The notes below the pieces were generated by a model that saw nothing but the letters and a program-made list of their open reading frames with translations, was not told the origin of the DNA and did no database searches. Below, piece by piece: positions 31,667-40,800 of a stretch of 64,000 nucleotides of DNA; the first letter of the stretch is position 1, and the number at the start of each line of letters is the position of its first letter. The position numbers and the translations under genes are program-made. The stretch comes from Schizochytrium sp. CCTCC M209059. Its lineage: Eukaryota; Sar; Bigyra; Thraustochytrida; Thraustochytriidae. The stretch covers positions 124,001-188,000 of the forward strand of contig KN805416.1 in NCBI GenBank assembly GCA_000818945.1, written 5' to 3'.

Positions 31667-33118
31667 ATGGAGGGAGCAGAGGCCAAGGCAACGCCACCCG
31701 GTGCCCCTGCAGGCGCTCACGTTGCGTGCAACAAAACCATGGAGCAGACAGCGTGCCAAGGCGACGAAAACCAACAACAAGAAGAACAGCAAGGATGGGT
31801 CTTGCGCCTTGATCGCGCCGACGTCGACCGCGCCGCCTTCGACGCCTGGTACCCGATCTTTAGCCGACGCAAAGGCGATAAAACGTCAAAGCAACACACT
31901 ATTCGATCCCTCATTCTGCCCATTGACGACGATTTTCTGGCATACCTGAACCAAGACGGAGTCGTGCTGCCCACCGTTCCCGAGGGCATGGACCTTGCCG
32001 TCGCAGATCCTCGCTACGTCGTCCCCGCCCCAGAGGACACCTATGACAACTTTGGCGATGTTGATTGGGAAACGGACTCGTCTGCTGACGAGCTCGAAGA
32101 CGCCCAGGCTCCTTGTTTTCAGGCCCTGGAGGCCTCTCTCCGCGATGCTCTTGACGAACTCAAGGGTGAGGCCTTTGTCAAGCTCCGTTGGACGAGTCCT
32201 CAGGACGCAAGCTGGGTTTGCGGCTCGCTACGTTGCTCGACGCCTGGTCACGTCTTTCTCTTGCTAAAGTCGTCCGATTTTATTCGCCACGATCTTGATC
32301 ACATTTACGATAACTGCTGGGACGCCAGCGATGTCAACGGCGTAAAAACGGATACAAATGCAAATGCAGACGCAAAGGCAGCAGACGCAAATACAGATAC
32401 CGCTACGGACGGAGTCCAGTCGGGGCAAAGCGCCGCGGGAAATCTGCGTCTCGTGCTACGCCGCTGGAGCCACCTTAACCGCGCCATGGAGTTTCGCTGT
32501 TTCATTTATGGGCACGAACTTATCGCCATTGCGCAACGTCATCCACATGATTTCTATGCTTACCTGCAGGAAGGCGAGCCTTTTCGTGCAAAAGTTCTCG
32601 ATGCTATTACCTCGTTCTTCGACTCGGCTCAAGTCCCAGACCTGTATCCAGCGCCCAATTTTGTCATGGATGTCTACGTTGACCGCGAGGAAAGGGTCTG
32701 GATTGTTGACTTTGGCCCGCTCGCCACCTTTGTGCCCGAGACAGAGATCTCCTCCTCGTCGCCAAACGTGGACTCCATCATGCGTTGTTCACAAAGTCTT
32801 GTATCTGTCCCGCCACATGAACTACTCAGCTGGCAAGATCTGCGACGCCTCATCTCTGTGGCAGAGCGCCAACAAGAGACATCGGCAGAGACGGGTGAGC
32901 ATGCAGAGGCTAATGATACCGATCAGTTCCCCGAGTTCCGCGTTGTCACTTCGCGTCGCGAAGCCGAGAGCTCTCGCGATGTAAAGCGGTCCCACTGTGT
33001 ACCTATTGAGCTTGTAAATGGCCATCTCACGCCTGATATCGTCAAACAAGCTCAGGATCAGCTCGAGGCGATGAGTTCCAAGAGCAAGACCTCTCCTCCT
33101 GAGGCGCCAAAGGAGTAA
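31667..33118 (+). CDS. CDC123: CDC123/D123 family protein (eIF2 assembly factor)
   Basis: A 483-residue member of the D123 family. In animals and yeast Cdc123 is an ATP-grasp-like chaperone needed to assemble the eIF2 alpha-beta-gamma complex. Matching features in order are FDAWYPIFSRRKGDKTSKQHTIRS (start of the fold), FVKLRWTSPQDASWV, CSTPGHVFLLLKSSDFIRHDL, LVLRRWSHLNRAMEFRCF, IAIAQRHPHDFYAYL and FVMDVYVDREERVWIVDFGPL, the last supplying the acidic metal-binding end. An Asp/Ala-rich insert (ANADAKAADANTDTATDG) sits mid-domain, and the C-terminal 100 residues are an extension beyond the usual 330-residue protein. ATG 31667 is the first; 31739 is an alternative start. The last 80 bp of coding sequence are included in a tandem duplication that continues downstream. 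Confidence 0.9.
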   Translation: MEGAEAKATPPGAPAGAHVACNKTMEQTACQGDENQQQEEQQGWVLRLDRADVDRAAFDAWYPIFSRRKGDKTSKQHTIRSLILPIDDDFLAYLNQDGVVLPTVPEGMDLAVADPRYVVPAPEDTYDNFGDVDWETDSSADELEDAQAPCFQALEASLRDALDELKGEAFVKLRWTSPQDASWVCGSLRCSTPGHVFLLLKSSDFIRHDLDHIYDNCWDASDVNGVKTDTNANADAKAADANTDTATDGVQSGQSAAGNLRLVLRRWSHLNRAMEFRCFIYGHELIAIAQRHPHDFYAYLQEGEPFRAKVLDAITSFFDSAQVPDLYPAPNFVMDVYVDREERVWIVDFGPLATFVPETEISSSSPNVDSIMRCSQSLVSVPPHELLSWQDLRRLISVAERQQETSAETGEHAEANDTDQFPEFRVVTSRREAESSRDVKRSHCVPIELVNGHLTPDIVKQAQDQLEAMSSKSKTSPPEAPKE

Positions 33119-33355
33119 GCTGTCTCTGACATTTCTTCTTTGATGAGCACTCAAGTGCAAGTCCGTCATTGCTGTAAAGTGCAAATCCAAAAAAGCCGTC
33201 AAACAAGCTCAGGATCAGCTCGAGGCGATGAGTACCAAGGGCAAGACCTCTCCTCCTATAGCGCCAAAGGAGGAAGCAGTTTCTGACATATCCTCTCTGA
33301 TAAGCACTCAAGTGCAAGTCTGTCACTGCTATAAAATGCAGGTCAAAAAAGCTAA
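33041..33355. repeat. Tandem duplication of the CDC123 3' end, period 157 bp
   Basis: Unit 1 (33041-33197) covers the last 26 codons, the stop and the start of the 3' UTR; unit 2 (33198 to about 33355) repeats it with roughly 88% identity by eye. In unit 2 the position of the TAA stop reads GAA. A degenerate start of a third unit may follow. Confidence 0.88.
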
Positions 33356-33437
33356 AGACAAGTCGATTTTTTTCTGACGTCTGCTCCGAGAAAAAAGCAA
33401 CACAAAGCAAATGCCATTCGATGTTGAGCCTCACTGC
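33119..33437. other. Convergent spacer made mostly of the duplicated CDC123 tail
   Basis: The 319 bp hold the second duplication unit and a short AT-rich junction. Short minus-strand frames crossing it are antisense to the duplication and are not genes. Confidence 0.65.
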
Positions 33438-35048
33438 TTAGGGCAGCATGTCCACGCTGCGCAAGAAAGTCTCGATCTGCGGATCATCGGCTGCGAGTTC
33501 TGGAAGATAAGCTTCTTGGTACGAACGTGTCCACCAGTCGCTCGTATTCCAGGATTGCACAAACGCATACTTGAACTTGTCAACACGAATACGCTTTGGC
33601 GGCGGACCATGCGCAAATGGATCCTTTGCAAGCGTATGCGCGACGAGAGGGTCACCTTTGAGTAACTTGTAAAGAAAGTGCACCAGCCAGGGGTGCTGTT
33701 GGTAGGTCTGTGATGCCGCAAACCACATCGCCCAATCGATCCGAAAATGATAAGGTGCAAGGACACATGGACGACGCGAAACGTCTCCTGGCTTGCAATG
33801 GAATTCATACTCGCGCCAGTCATCATCTCGATCTGTTGATGGGCTTCCTGAAATGACTAGCTCGTATCGCTCACGATTGATGGAGCCAAATGCACCATAC
33901 GTATTTACGATCGCAAACGTGTTGTAAGAAGTGTTCATGCGCTGCGTTGGGCTCAAGAGGTTCTGAACCACAGGCACACTGAGAACGATCACCACACAGA
34001 CCAGAAGACCTTGCAAAAACATTCGGACAGACCATATGCGACCTGGTCGCTCATTGGTCACTGCCTCTACGGGCTCCTCGACCAAGTCATTTTCGTTATC
34101 TTCCCCTCCTTCTCCTTCTTCTTTGTTTGACCTCTGCCAAAGCTTCCGCCAGCCGCTTGGGGTCGTGAGAGTGCGCGCAAGAGCAAAAAAGGCGTCGTCA
34201 AAGCAAAATATGGCAGGTAGCATCGTCAGCACGTTCAGAAATCCATAATTTCCTGTCGTTTGAATGAGCACCATTTCAGAGGCCACAGCCAGCGCGCCGA
34301 GCATGCGCACCTCCCTTGAGAGTAGCATGGTCCACGGTACGCATATTTGCACAATGTGATTGAATACAACCTCCATGACATGCCAAGGGGCTGGAAACTG
34401 CGTATGGAAAAACCAGCTTAGTGGGTTCGGGACGCAAGTGGTTTCGTAGAAAAACGTCATGCAGGTAAAGTCGCGCCAGCACGTGTCGCCACGAAGCTTG
34501 ATGAGCCCCGCTCCAATGTAAATGCGCATAAGTAGCCAGCGAAAGAGCCAAACGACAGAGCGAGGCGTTGTCAAGCCCTCCATGCGAAGTGACATAAAGG
34601 GGCAAAGAAAGATCGCAAGAAAACCCGTTTCTAAAAGCTGGATCTCCGACCCAAAGCTATACCATCCTTGACCTACATTCGTCACGCTTCCGTACAGCAC
34701 CCATAACGCCAGCATGATCGCCATGTTCGCTCGGCCAAAGAGAAGAGGCACCATCGCCAGGACTAAGCCCGTCGTTTCCACGCGAAGCAGCCATTCGTCA
34801 AACTTGTCTTCTGGGGCCAGCCACAGCAGCGTCGGTAGAGACGTGTAAAGTTCGTGCTGCGCGAGCGGTCTTCCGTGCGCAGCCTCGAGGCGTCCCTTGA
34901 CCTTGTGCAGGTACTTTGGCCCAGGGTTGAGTCCGTGCGAGCCAATCAGGAGGTCGTTCTGCTCGAGCGCCACCGCAAAGGCCAGGGTGTACACGAGCCC
35001 AAGGCCGCGCAGGAATACGCCCCGCGCCGCGTCGTACGTCGTCGTCAT
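33438..35048 (-). CDS. LMF1: Lipase maturation factor family protein
   Basis: A 536-residue multi-pass ER membrane protein. In vertebrates LMF1 is required for folding and dimer assembly of lipoprotein, hepatic and endothelial lipases. The diagnostic segment is present: GSVTNVGQGWYSFGSEIQLLETGFLAIFLCP, then RWLLMRIYIGAGLIKLRGDTCWRD and FFYETTCVPNPLSWFFHTQP-like TMs, and later SYNTFAIVNTYGAFGSINRERYELVI and FHCKPGDVSRRPCVLAPYHFRIDWAMWFAA. About eight to ten hydrophobic helices are visible before residue 360. Whether it acts on a secreted lipase here is unknown; the orthologue of LMF1 versus LMF2 cannot be decided by eye. ATG at 35048. It is divergent from formate-THF ligase. Confidence 0.9.
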   Translation of the reverse strand: MTTTYDAARGVFLRGLGLVYTLAFAVALEQNDLLIGSHGLNPGPKYLHKVKGRLEAAHGRPLAQHELYTSLPTLLWLAPEDKFDEWLLRVETTGLVLAMVPLLFGRANMAIMLALWVLYGSVTNVGQGWYSFGSEIQLLETGFLAIFLCPFMSLRMEGLTTPRSVVWLFRWLLMRIYIGAGLIKLRGDTCWRDFTCMTFFYETTCVPNPLSWFFHTQFPAPWHVMEVVFNHIVQICVPWTMLLSREVRMLGALAVASEMVLIQTTGNYGFLNVLTMLPAIFCFDDAFFALARTLTTPSGWRKLWQRSNKEEGEGGEDNENDLVEEPVEAVTNERPGRIWSVRMFLQGLLVCVVIVLSVPVVQNLLSPTQRMNTSYNTFAIVNTYGAFGSINRERYELVISGSPSTDRDDDWREYEFHCKPGDVSRRPCVLAPYHFRIDWAMWFAASQTYQQHPWLVHFLYKLLKGDPLVAHTLAKDPFAHGPPPKRIRVDKFKYAFVQSWNTSDWWTRSYQEAYLPELAADDPQIETFLRSVDMLP

Positions 35049-35661
35049 AGCGCTCGCGGTCTCTTCCGTTTGTCGAGACCCAGCAACCTTTGCTCGGCAC
35101 TCTCACCGTCTGTCTGTCTAGCCACTGTTAGTCACAAGAAGCCTTACCGTGGCATTGCGAAGCGACGCAGAGCGGCCAGACAGGCTCAGTGGCTCTTCCG
35201 CAAGAGCCACGGATCTAATTCGGCGGAAGCGGCGTGCAGGCATCGAAAAGAGTAGCACCAGCCTGCAGCAGGAGCAACACCAGCAACAACACCAGCAACA
35301 ACACCAGCACAACAAGCACCAATAACATCACCAGTGCCAGCATCAACACCAGCAGCACCTGCACAAGCAGGCGCGCGGCGAGGGTCCAGCCTGATTCTGC
35401 GCAACGCATATATGAGCAACCCATTTTGGTATACCTACTTTTCTGTCTGCCGCTTCTCCTTCATGTCTGGCCGCACTGCACTGCAGAGCAGGAAGATACG
35501 TATAGGCCTAGTTGGTATAAAACAGCAGTATCGGCCGTGCAGCAAAGCAGACGAGCGCAGAAAAGCCGCAGTACCGAATCGGGAGCAGGGACAGAGCCAG
35601 AAAGCGGGTGGCCGTGAGCGAGCGGGAGCGAGGCGAGCACCGAGCGAGGAGAAGCAGCAAG
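35049..35661. promoter_or_regulatory. Divergent promoter with TATA box and TAGGCCTA palindrome
   Basis: 613 bp between LMF and the FTHFS gene. A CAACACCAG-type repeat runs at about 35266-35390. On the plus strand TAGGCCTA (35503-35510) is followed by GTTGG and TATAAAA (35516-35522), 140 bp before the FTHFS start, which looks like a core promoter; this is inferred. Confidence 0.5.
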
Positions 35662-37587
35662 ATGCCGGCAGGAGGCGTGGGTCTCGTGTGCAAGGACCCT
35701 GTCCCGAGCGACATCGAGGTGTCGCAGACGGCGGTGACCCCGGAGCACATTAGCGCCATCGCCAAGGAGGCGGGTATTCTCGAGGAGGAGCTCGACCTGC
35801 ACGGCCCCTACATTGGCAACGTCAAGCTCAGCGTGCTCGAGAGGCTCAAGGATGCCAAACAGGGCAACTATGTCCTTGTGACAGGCATCAATCCGACCTC
35901 GCTCGGCGAGGGCAAGAGCACGACGACCATCGGCCTGTCACAGGCGCTCGGCGCCCACCTCGACAAAAAGGTCTTCACTAACATCCGTGTCCCCAGCGCG
36001 GGGCCCACCTTTGGTGTCAAGGGTGGCGCAAGTGGAGGCGGCTACGCCCAGACTATCCCGATGGAACTCTTCAACATCAATGTCCCGAACTTGCAGATCT
36101 CGCCGGTTCTTGCGGCCAACAACCTCATCGCCGCCGCCATTGATGCGCGCATGTACCACGAGCAGACCCAGACGGACGAGGCTCTCTTTCGCAGGCTATG
36201 CCCGAACAAGAACGGCACGCGCGAGTTCCTTCCGCCTATGCGCAAGCGCCTCGCCAAGCTTGGCATTGACAAAACGAACCCTGACGACCTTACCCCGGAA
36301 GAGGCCTCCAAGTTCGTCCGTCTCGACATCGACCCGGAGACCATCACCTGGAAGCGCGTCGTCGATACGTGCGATCGCCATCTGCGCAAAGTTACCGTCG
36401 GCCAAGCCCCCAGCGAGCAGCGCGGCAAGGAGCGCTCCACCGGCTTTGACATTGCCGTCGCCTCCGAGTGCATGGCCATCCTCGCGCTCGCGACCTCTAT
36501 CCGCGATCTGCGCGAGCGCCTTGGTCGCATTGTTGTGGCCTACTCCCGCGCCGGCGACCCCGTTACCGCGGAAGATCTTGGTGTCGCCGGCGCTGCCGCC
36601 GTGCTCATGCTCGATGCTCTGCAGCCCTCTTTGATGCAGACGCTGGAAAAGACCCCTGTGCTCGTTCATGCGGGCCCCTTTGCCAACATTGCGCATGGCA
36701 ACAGCAGTCTCATTGCCGATCAGATTGCGCTCAAGCTCGTTGGCGAGGAGGGCTTTGTGCTCACCGAGGCTGGCTTCGGTGCTGACATTGGTGCGGAAAA
36801 GTTCTTCAACATCAAGTGCCGTGCCAGTGGTCTCAAGCCCGACTGCGCCGTCATCGTCGCCACTGTCCGCGCGCTCAAGATGCACGGTGGTGGCCCTCAG
36901 GTGACCCCGGGCAAGCCTCTCGACCGCGCCTACAAGGAGGAGAACCTCGACCTGCTCGCCAAGGGCGTCGGCAACCTCCAGCACCATGTGCGCAACATGA
37001 ACAAATTTGGCGTCCCTACCGTCTGCTGCATCAACCGATTCGCCACCGACACGGATGCCGAGATCGACCTCGTGCGCCAGGCTGCGCTTGACGCAGGCGC
37101 CTACGATGCCGTCATGGCGAATCACTGGGCCGAGGGTGGTGCTGGAGCCGTCGACCTGGGCAGCTCTGTGATCAAGGCTTGCGCCGATGCACGGGCAGGC
37201 AAGGCCGGCACGGGCTTCAAGTTCCTTTACCCGCTGGAGATGAGCCTGCGCGACAAGATCCAGCGCATTTCCATCGAAATTTACGGTGCCTCGGGCGTGG
37301 AGTTCAGCGACCTCGCCAACGAGCAGCTCGATCGCTACGAGCGTCTTGGCTACGGCAACCTGCCTATTTGCGTTGCCAAGACGCATCTCAGTCTCTCTGC
37401 GGACCCTTCGAAGCGCGGCGTGCCCACCGACTTTACTGTCACGGTTCGCGAAGCTCGCGCTAGTGTTGGTGCCGGCCTGATCCTTGCCATGCTTGGTGAC
37501 ATTATGACCATTCCAGGCCTCCCTACGCTCCCAGGATTCTTCAACGTCGACGTTACGGACGATGGTCAAATTCTTGGCCTCTTCTAA
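35662..37587 (+). CDS. Formate-tetrahydrofolate ligase (10-formyl-THF synthetase), monofunctional
   Basis: A 641-residue enzyme (EC 6.3.4.3) joining formate to tetrahydrofolate with ATP, supplying 10-formyl-THF for purines. Only the synthetase domain is present; the dehydrogenase/cyclohydrolase part of eukaryotic C1-THF synthase is absent. Seen motifs: TSLGEGKSTTTIG (P-loop), PTFGVKGGASGGGYAQ, RLDIDPETITWKRVVD, VHAGPFANIAHGNSS, TEAGFGADIGAEKFFNIKC, VATVRALKMHGGG, HWAEGG and FGNLPICVAKTHLSLS-like GYGNLPICVAKTHLS. The usual LHLTGDIHA segment after the glycine loop is replaced by INVPNLQISPV (about 36076-36108), which is odd. The ORF is open 18 codons upstream of ATG 35662 but these are Arg/Glu-rich leader. 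No targeting peptide is obvious, so it is likely cytosolic. Confidence 0.93.
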   Translation: MPAGGVGLVCKDPVPSDIEVSQTAVTPEHISAIAKEAGILEEELDLHGPYIGNVKLSVLERLKDAKQGNYVLVTGINPTSLGEGKSTTTIGLSQALGAHLDKKVFTNIRVPSAGPTFGVKGGASGGGYAQTIPMELFNINVPNLQISPVLAANNLIAAAIDARMYHEQTQTDEALFRRLCPNKNGTREFLPPMRKRLAKLGIDKTNPDDLTPEEASKFVRLDIDPETITWKRVVDTCDRHLRKVTVGQAPSEQRGKERSTGFDIAVASECMAILALATSIRDLRERLGRIVVAYSRAGDPVTAEDLGVAGAAAVLMLDALQPSLMQTLEKTPVLVHAGPFANIAHGNSSLIADQIALKLVGEEGFVLTEAGFGADIGAEKFFNIKCRASGLKPDCAVIVATVRALKMHGGGPQVTPGKPLDRAYKEENLDLLAKGVGNLQHHVRNMNKFGVPTVCCINRFATDTDAEIDLVRQAALDAGAYDAVMANHWAEGGAGAVDLGSSVIKACADARAGKAGTGFKFLYPLEMSLRDKIQRISIEIYGASGVEFSDLANEQLDRYERLGYGNLPICVAKTHLSLSADPSKRGVPTDFTVTVREARASVGAGLILAMLGDIMTIPGLPTLPGFFNVDVTDDGQILGLF

Positions 37588-37594
37588 CTTGACT

Positions 37595-37615
37595 AGGAAA
37601 AATAAATAAATGAAG
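37595..37615 (+). terminator. Probable poly(A) signal of FTHFS gene
   Basis: AAATAAATAAATG starts about 12 bp after the stop; AATAAA is present twice in overlapping form. Confidence 0.45.
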
Positions 37616-37810
37616 AGATCGAAAGAAATGTTGCAACGCACACAAAAAATTATCCCCTCACCCTACCCCATCACAGCCCACATCCATCATCAAGAAAAAT
37701 AGTAGAAAAAGAAAAGTGAAAGGGACAGACACCAAAACTATGAAATCTCCTGCAGTACTTTGGTTCTTATCCTATTGACTTTTTAAAAAATTGAACGTTG
37801 TGACCACGAC

Positions 37811-40800
37811 CTAAGGCAAGGTATCTACGTTAGCCTTTTGTGTCCAAGATCCCGTTCGACGCAGGGTCAGTGCGCTTGCACGAAGTCCTGAACCCTTTTT
37901 ATCTTTCCGGGAAGGTCTCGCTGCGCTGGACTTGGAGACAGGCGACCACGTAATGCATCGGTACTTGGACGCGTTATTGCGTCGAAGGTCGTCCAACCAG
38001 GCCTGAACCTTGGGTCTCGCATACTTGTAGGCTCGTTCTTGGATTTCGGCGCTTCGTGCAAACTCGAGCGTACTCACATCGTCTACGGGCGGCTGCAAAT
38101 ACAAGTCGATACATTCACGCAGAGAGGGATTGCTCGAGGGCTCGAGACCACCATAGCGGCGCGTGTAGGCAGATCCCAACACCTTTTTATCCACCTGACC
38201 CGTGCTGCCCTGCTTGACGCTGCTAATGTACGCGAGCTGCGTCTGAATGTCACTCGATGTCGGAATTGCGGGTGTCTCTACAAAAGGATTGAGCCAGCGG
38301 AACAAATATCCCCATCCACTCAGCTCGGCACCATAGTCTGCGCCAGCAAACTGCCACGAGCCCTGAACATCGATGGCTATCACAGTCGCCTGCGGTCCAA
38401 GATATCTACGCATAATGTCTGCGGGAAGGTTATTGGTGTACCCGCCATCGCACAGGTAATGAACAACCTTTTTGGTTTTCTTAAGACCGCGTTTTCTGAA
38501 AGAAGTCTCGTCTTGAGCTTCATTGTCGACCGTCCAAGCCGAAATCTCAGGTTTGGCCGAGTCTTGCTCGCCGTTTCGCTTTGCCACGGAGCGCCGCTGG
38601 CGCAATGAAGAAGCAGGTTGTGCGCTTTGCACTTGCTCATCGCTTCCGAGCTGATCGCCGACGCCGTCCGCGCCGTCTGGCTTCTGGAAGTCGCCACCAT
38701 CGTTGGGTGGCAGCATGCTTGTTACAGAGTCGAAAGTGCTCGAAAACGTGCTGTCGTCCTTTCCGTCCTTGCCGTGCTTCCTTTCATTCTTTTCTCCGGC
38801 CTCCTCCTCCTCTTCTCCTTCACCATCACCTTCGACGTCTTCATCGTCGTCGTCTTGTTCCTCCTCTTCGATCACGTCACAGACCGGAGGCATGAAGTTC
38901 ACAAGGGTCATGGAGGCGCGTACGTAGCGCCAAAGACTGCCATTTCGGTGCGCAATCTCGTTCGAGTCGGTAAGATCCGTGGTCATGCAGAAATAGGGCA
39001 ACCAGAGATCCTCGATGCGCGTTGCACCGAGAAATTGAATAATGCCACGATTAAAATTACCACCCGTGAACCAAGACACCACGGGAAGCGTGAGGTCTGA
39101 GACCTTTTCCCACACAGAGGCCATGCTGGTCGCAAACTTGCCAAGGAGCTTGTGCAATAGCAAGGTGTCGCACTTCATTGCGTACACTGCACCGAGGAAG
39201 GCGCCAATGCTCGTACCCGCAACAAAGTCAACGGGGATGCCCATCTCCTCGAGACAGCGGAGAACGGAAATGTGCGCCATGCCGCGCGCGCCGCCGCCTC
39301 CAAGAACAATGCCAACAGACTCGCCAATGAGCCAGCGCGAAAGGCGGCGAAAGTCAGACTTGAAGTGCTCGACATCGAAATACCCAGATCGTCCATAGGC
39401 ATCCATACGATTTGGATGAAAGCGGATGTGATGATGGTGCTGGAGGTCGCCGCGATTGGTGATCCAGTCGCGCGTGTTGCTCGGCAGCTCGGTCATGTCG
39501 CGGCGACCAGAGTCAATATGCAAGAGGACTAACTCCTTGCGAGCGTTTGTGTTGACAGAGGCCAGTTTTCGCTCGAGAGGTGTAATCTCGGGCCCGTCAG
39601 CCGCATTGGCGACATAGAGGACCAAGTCCGCCTGGGCGATGCAGAGCTTGGACCACCACGAAGGCTCGGGTTCGGACCACGGATCCGCCTGATAAAACAC
39701 AATGTCGCTTGTGTCCTCGGCCTCGCTGAGCCAGGTCAGTAGAATGAGCTGCTCCAGAGGGGAGAGCGGTGCCGAAATAACATTGCCCACGCCAAGCTTG
39801 CGCTCCTCGGCCATGCGCTCGACCATATCAGAGTTGAGCGTTTCGACGCTCGAGCCCATCGTCTTGAGGGTAGCCGAGAGCGTATGGAGAAAGAGGTCCA
39901 CGGGCGCAGAAGGGCTGGCCGGAACGATGGCTACCACGCTTGAAGTCACGCCTGCGCGAGTCGTCGATGTTTGCGAAAAGGGCTGCATCAGAGACCGACT
40001 CATTGTTCGGCCCATGTGAAAGACAACCTGGGGAAAGACGGCCATCACCGCCAGCATTGCTGCTTTGGGAAGCACGGCAAGCTGTGTGCTTCGAAGCGCC
40101 GTGACACTCTCTGGCATAGGCTCTTCCGTGAGGAAGGATACTTCACCAATGAGCGCCCCGCGACCGTATTCACGGTCCACGTTCTGAAAGGCAGACATGC
40201 GAGTCTTCTTGGACCGCGTGCCACGCAGACGGCCATGCAAGACGACGAAGAGCTCGTTGCAGGTCTCGCCCTCCTCGACAAGGTTCTCTCCAGCAACCAG
40301 ATGACGCCACGTTGTTGTGAGATCAATCATACGAATCACGTCGGAGAGATGAGTTGCAATGTTCTCCGCCTTCTTGACGATGATTGCAGGGAACTTGTCG
40401 ATAAGCTCGTAATAGTCTGACTGCGCGACACGAGCCACAACCGTCTCCTTGTCCGTGGGACTCGCGCGAACCCATACAGACTCTGCAGATTGCAGACTGT
40501 TGCGCCCAAGATACCAGTCGCTCCAGGCTCCAGTCAGGAGAGAAAGATGGCCAAAGGTCTCGCCGCGTCGGAAACAGTGCTCGCGCCTGCTTTTGGCATC
40601 GTTCCCTCGCTCGCCTACCAAAACTTCGAGACCACCTTTGATCACCACGTATAGCGCGGCCTCACTGGAGACATCAATAATTTCTTTGCCTGCACTGAGC
40701 TTGACAATGTGCACAAGTGGCCTGCGCGAGTCGTGGGCGCGACGTCGCTGTTGCGAAGCCGTAGCGCTGCCAGGTAGTGACAGGGGACTTACTTCATCCT

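Noticed and set aside
32822..33434. Two related minus-strand ORFs with shared peptide
   Set aside because: Their similarity comes from the antisense of the tandem duplication of the CDC123 tail.
36196..37641. 481-codon minus-strand ORF
   Set aside because: Antisense to the conserved FTHFS coding sequence; open only because of GC-rich third positions, with no recognisable domain.
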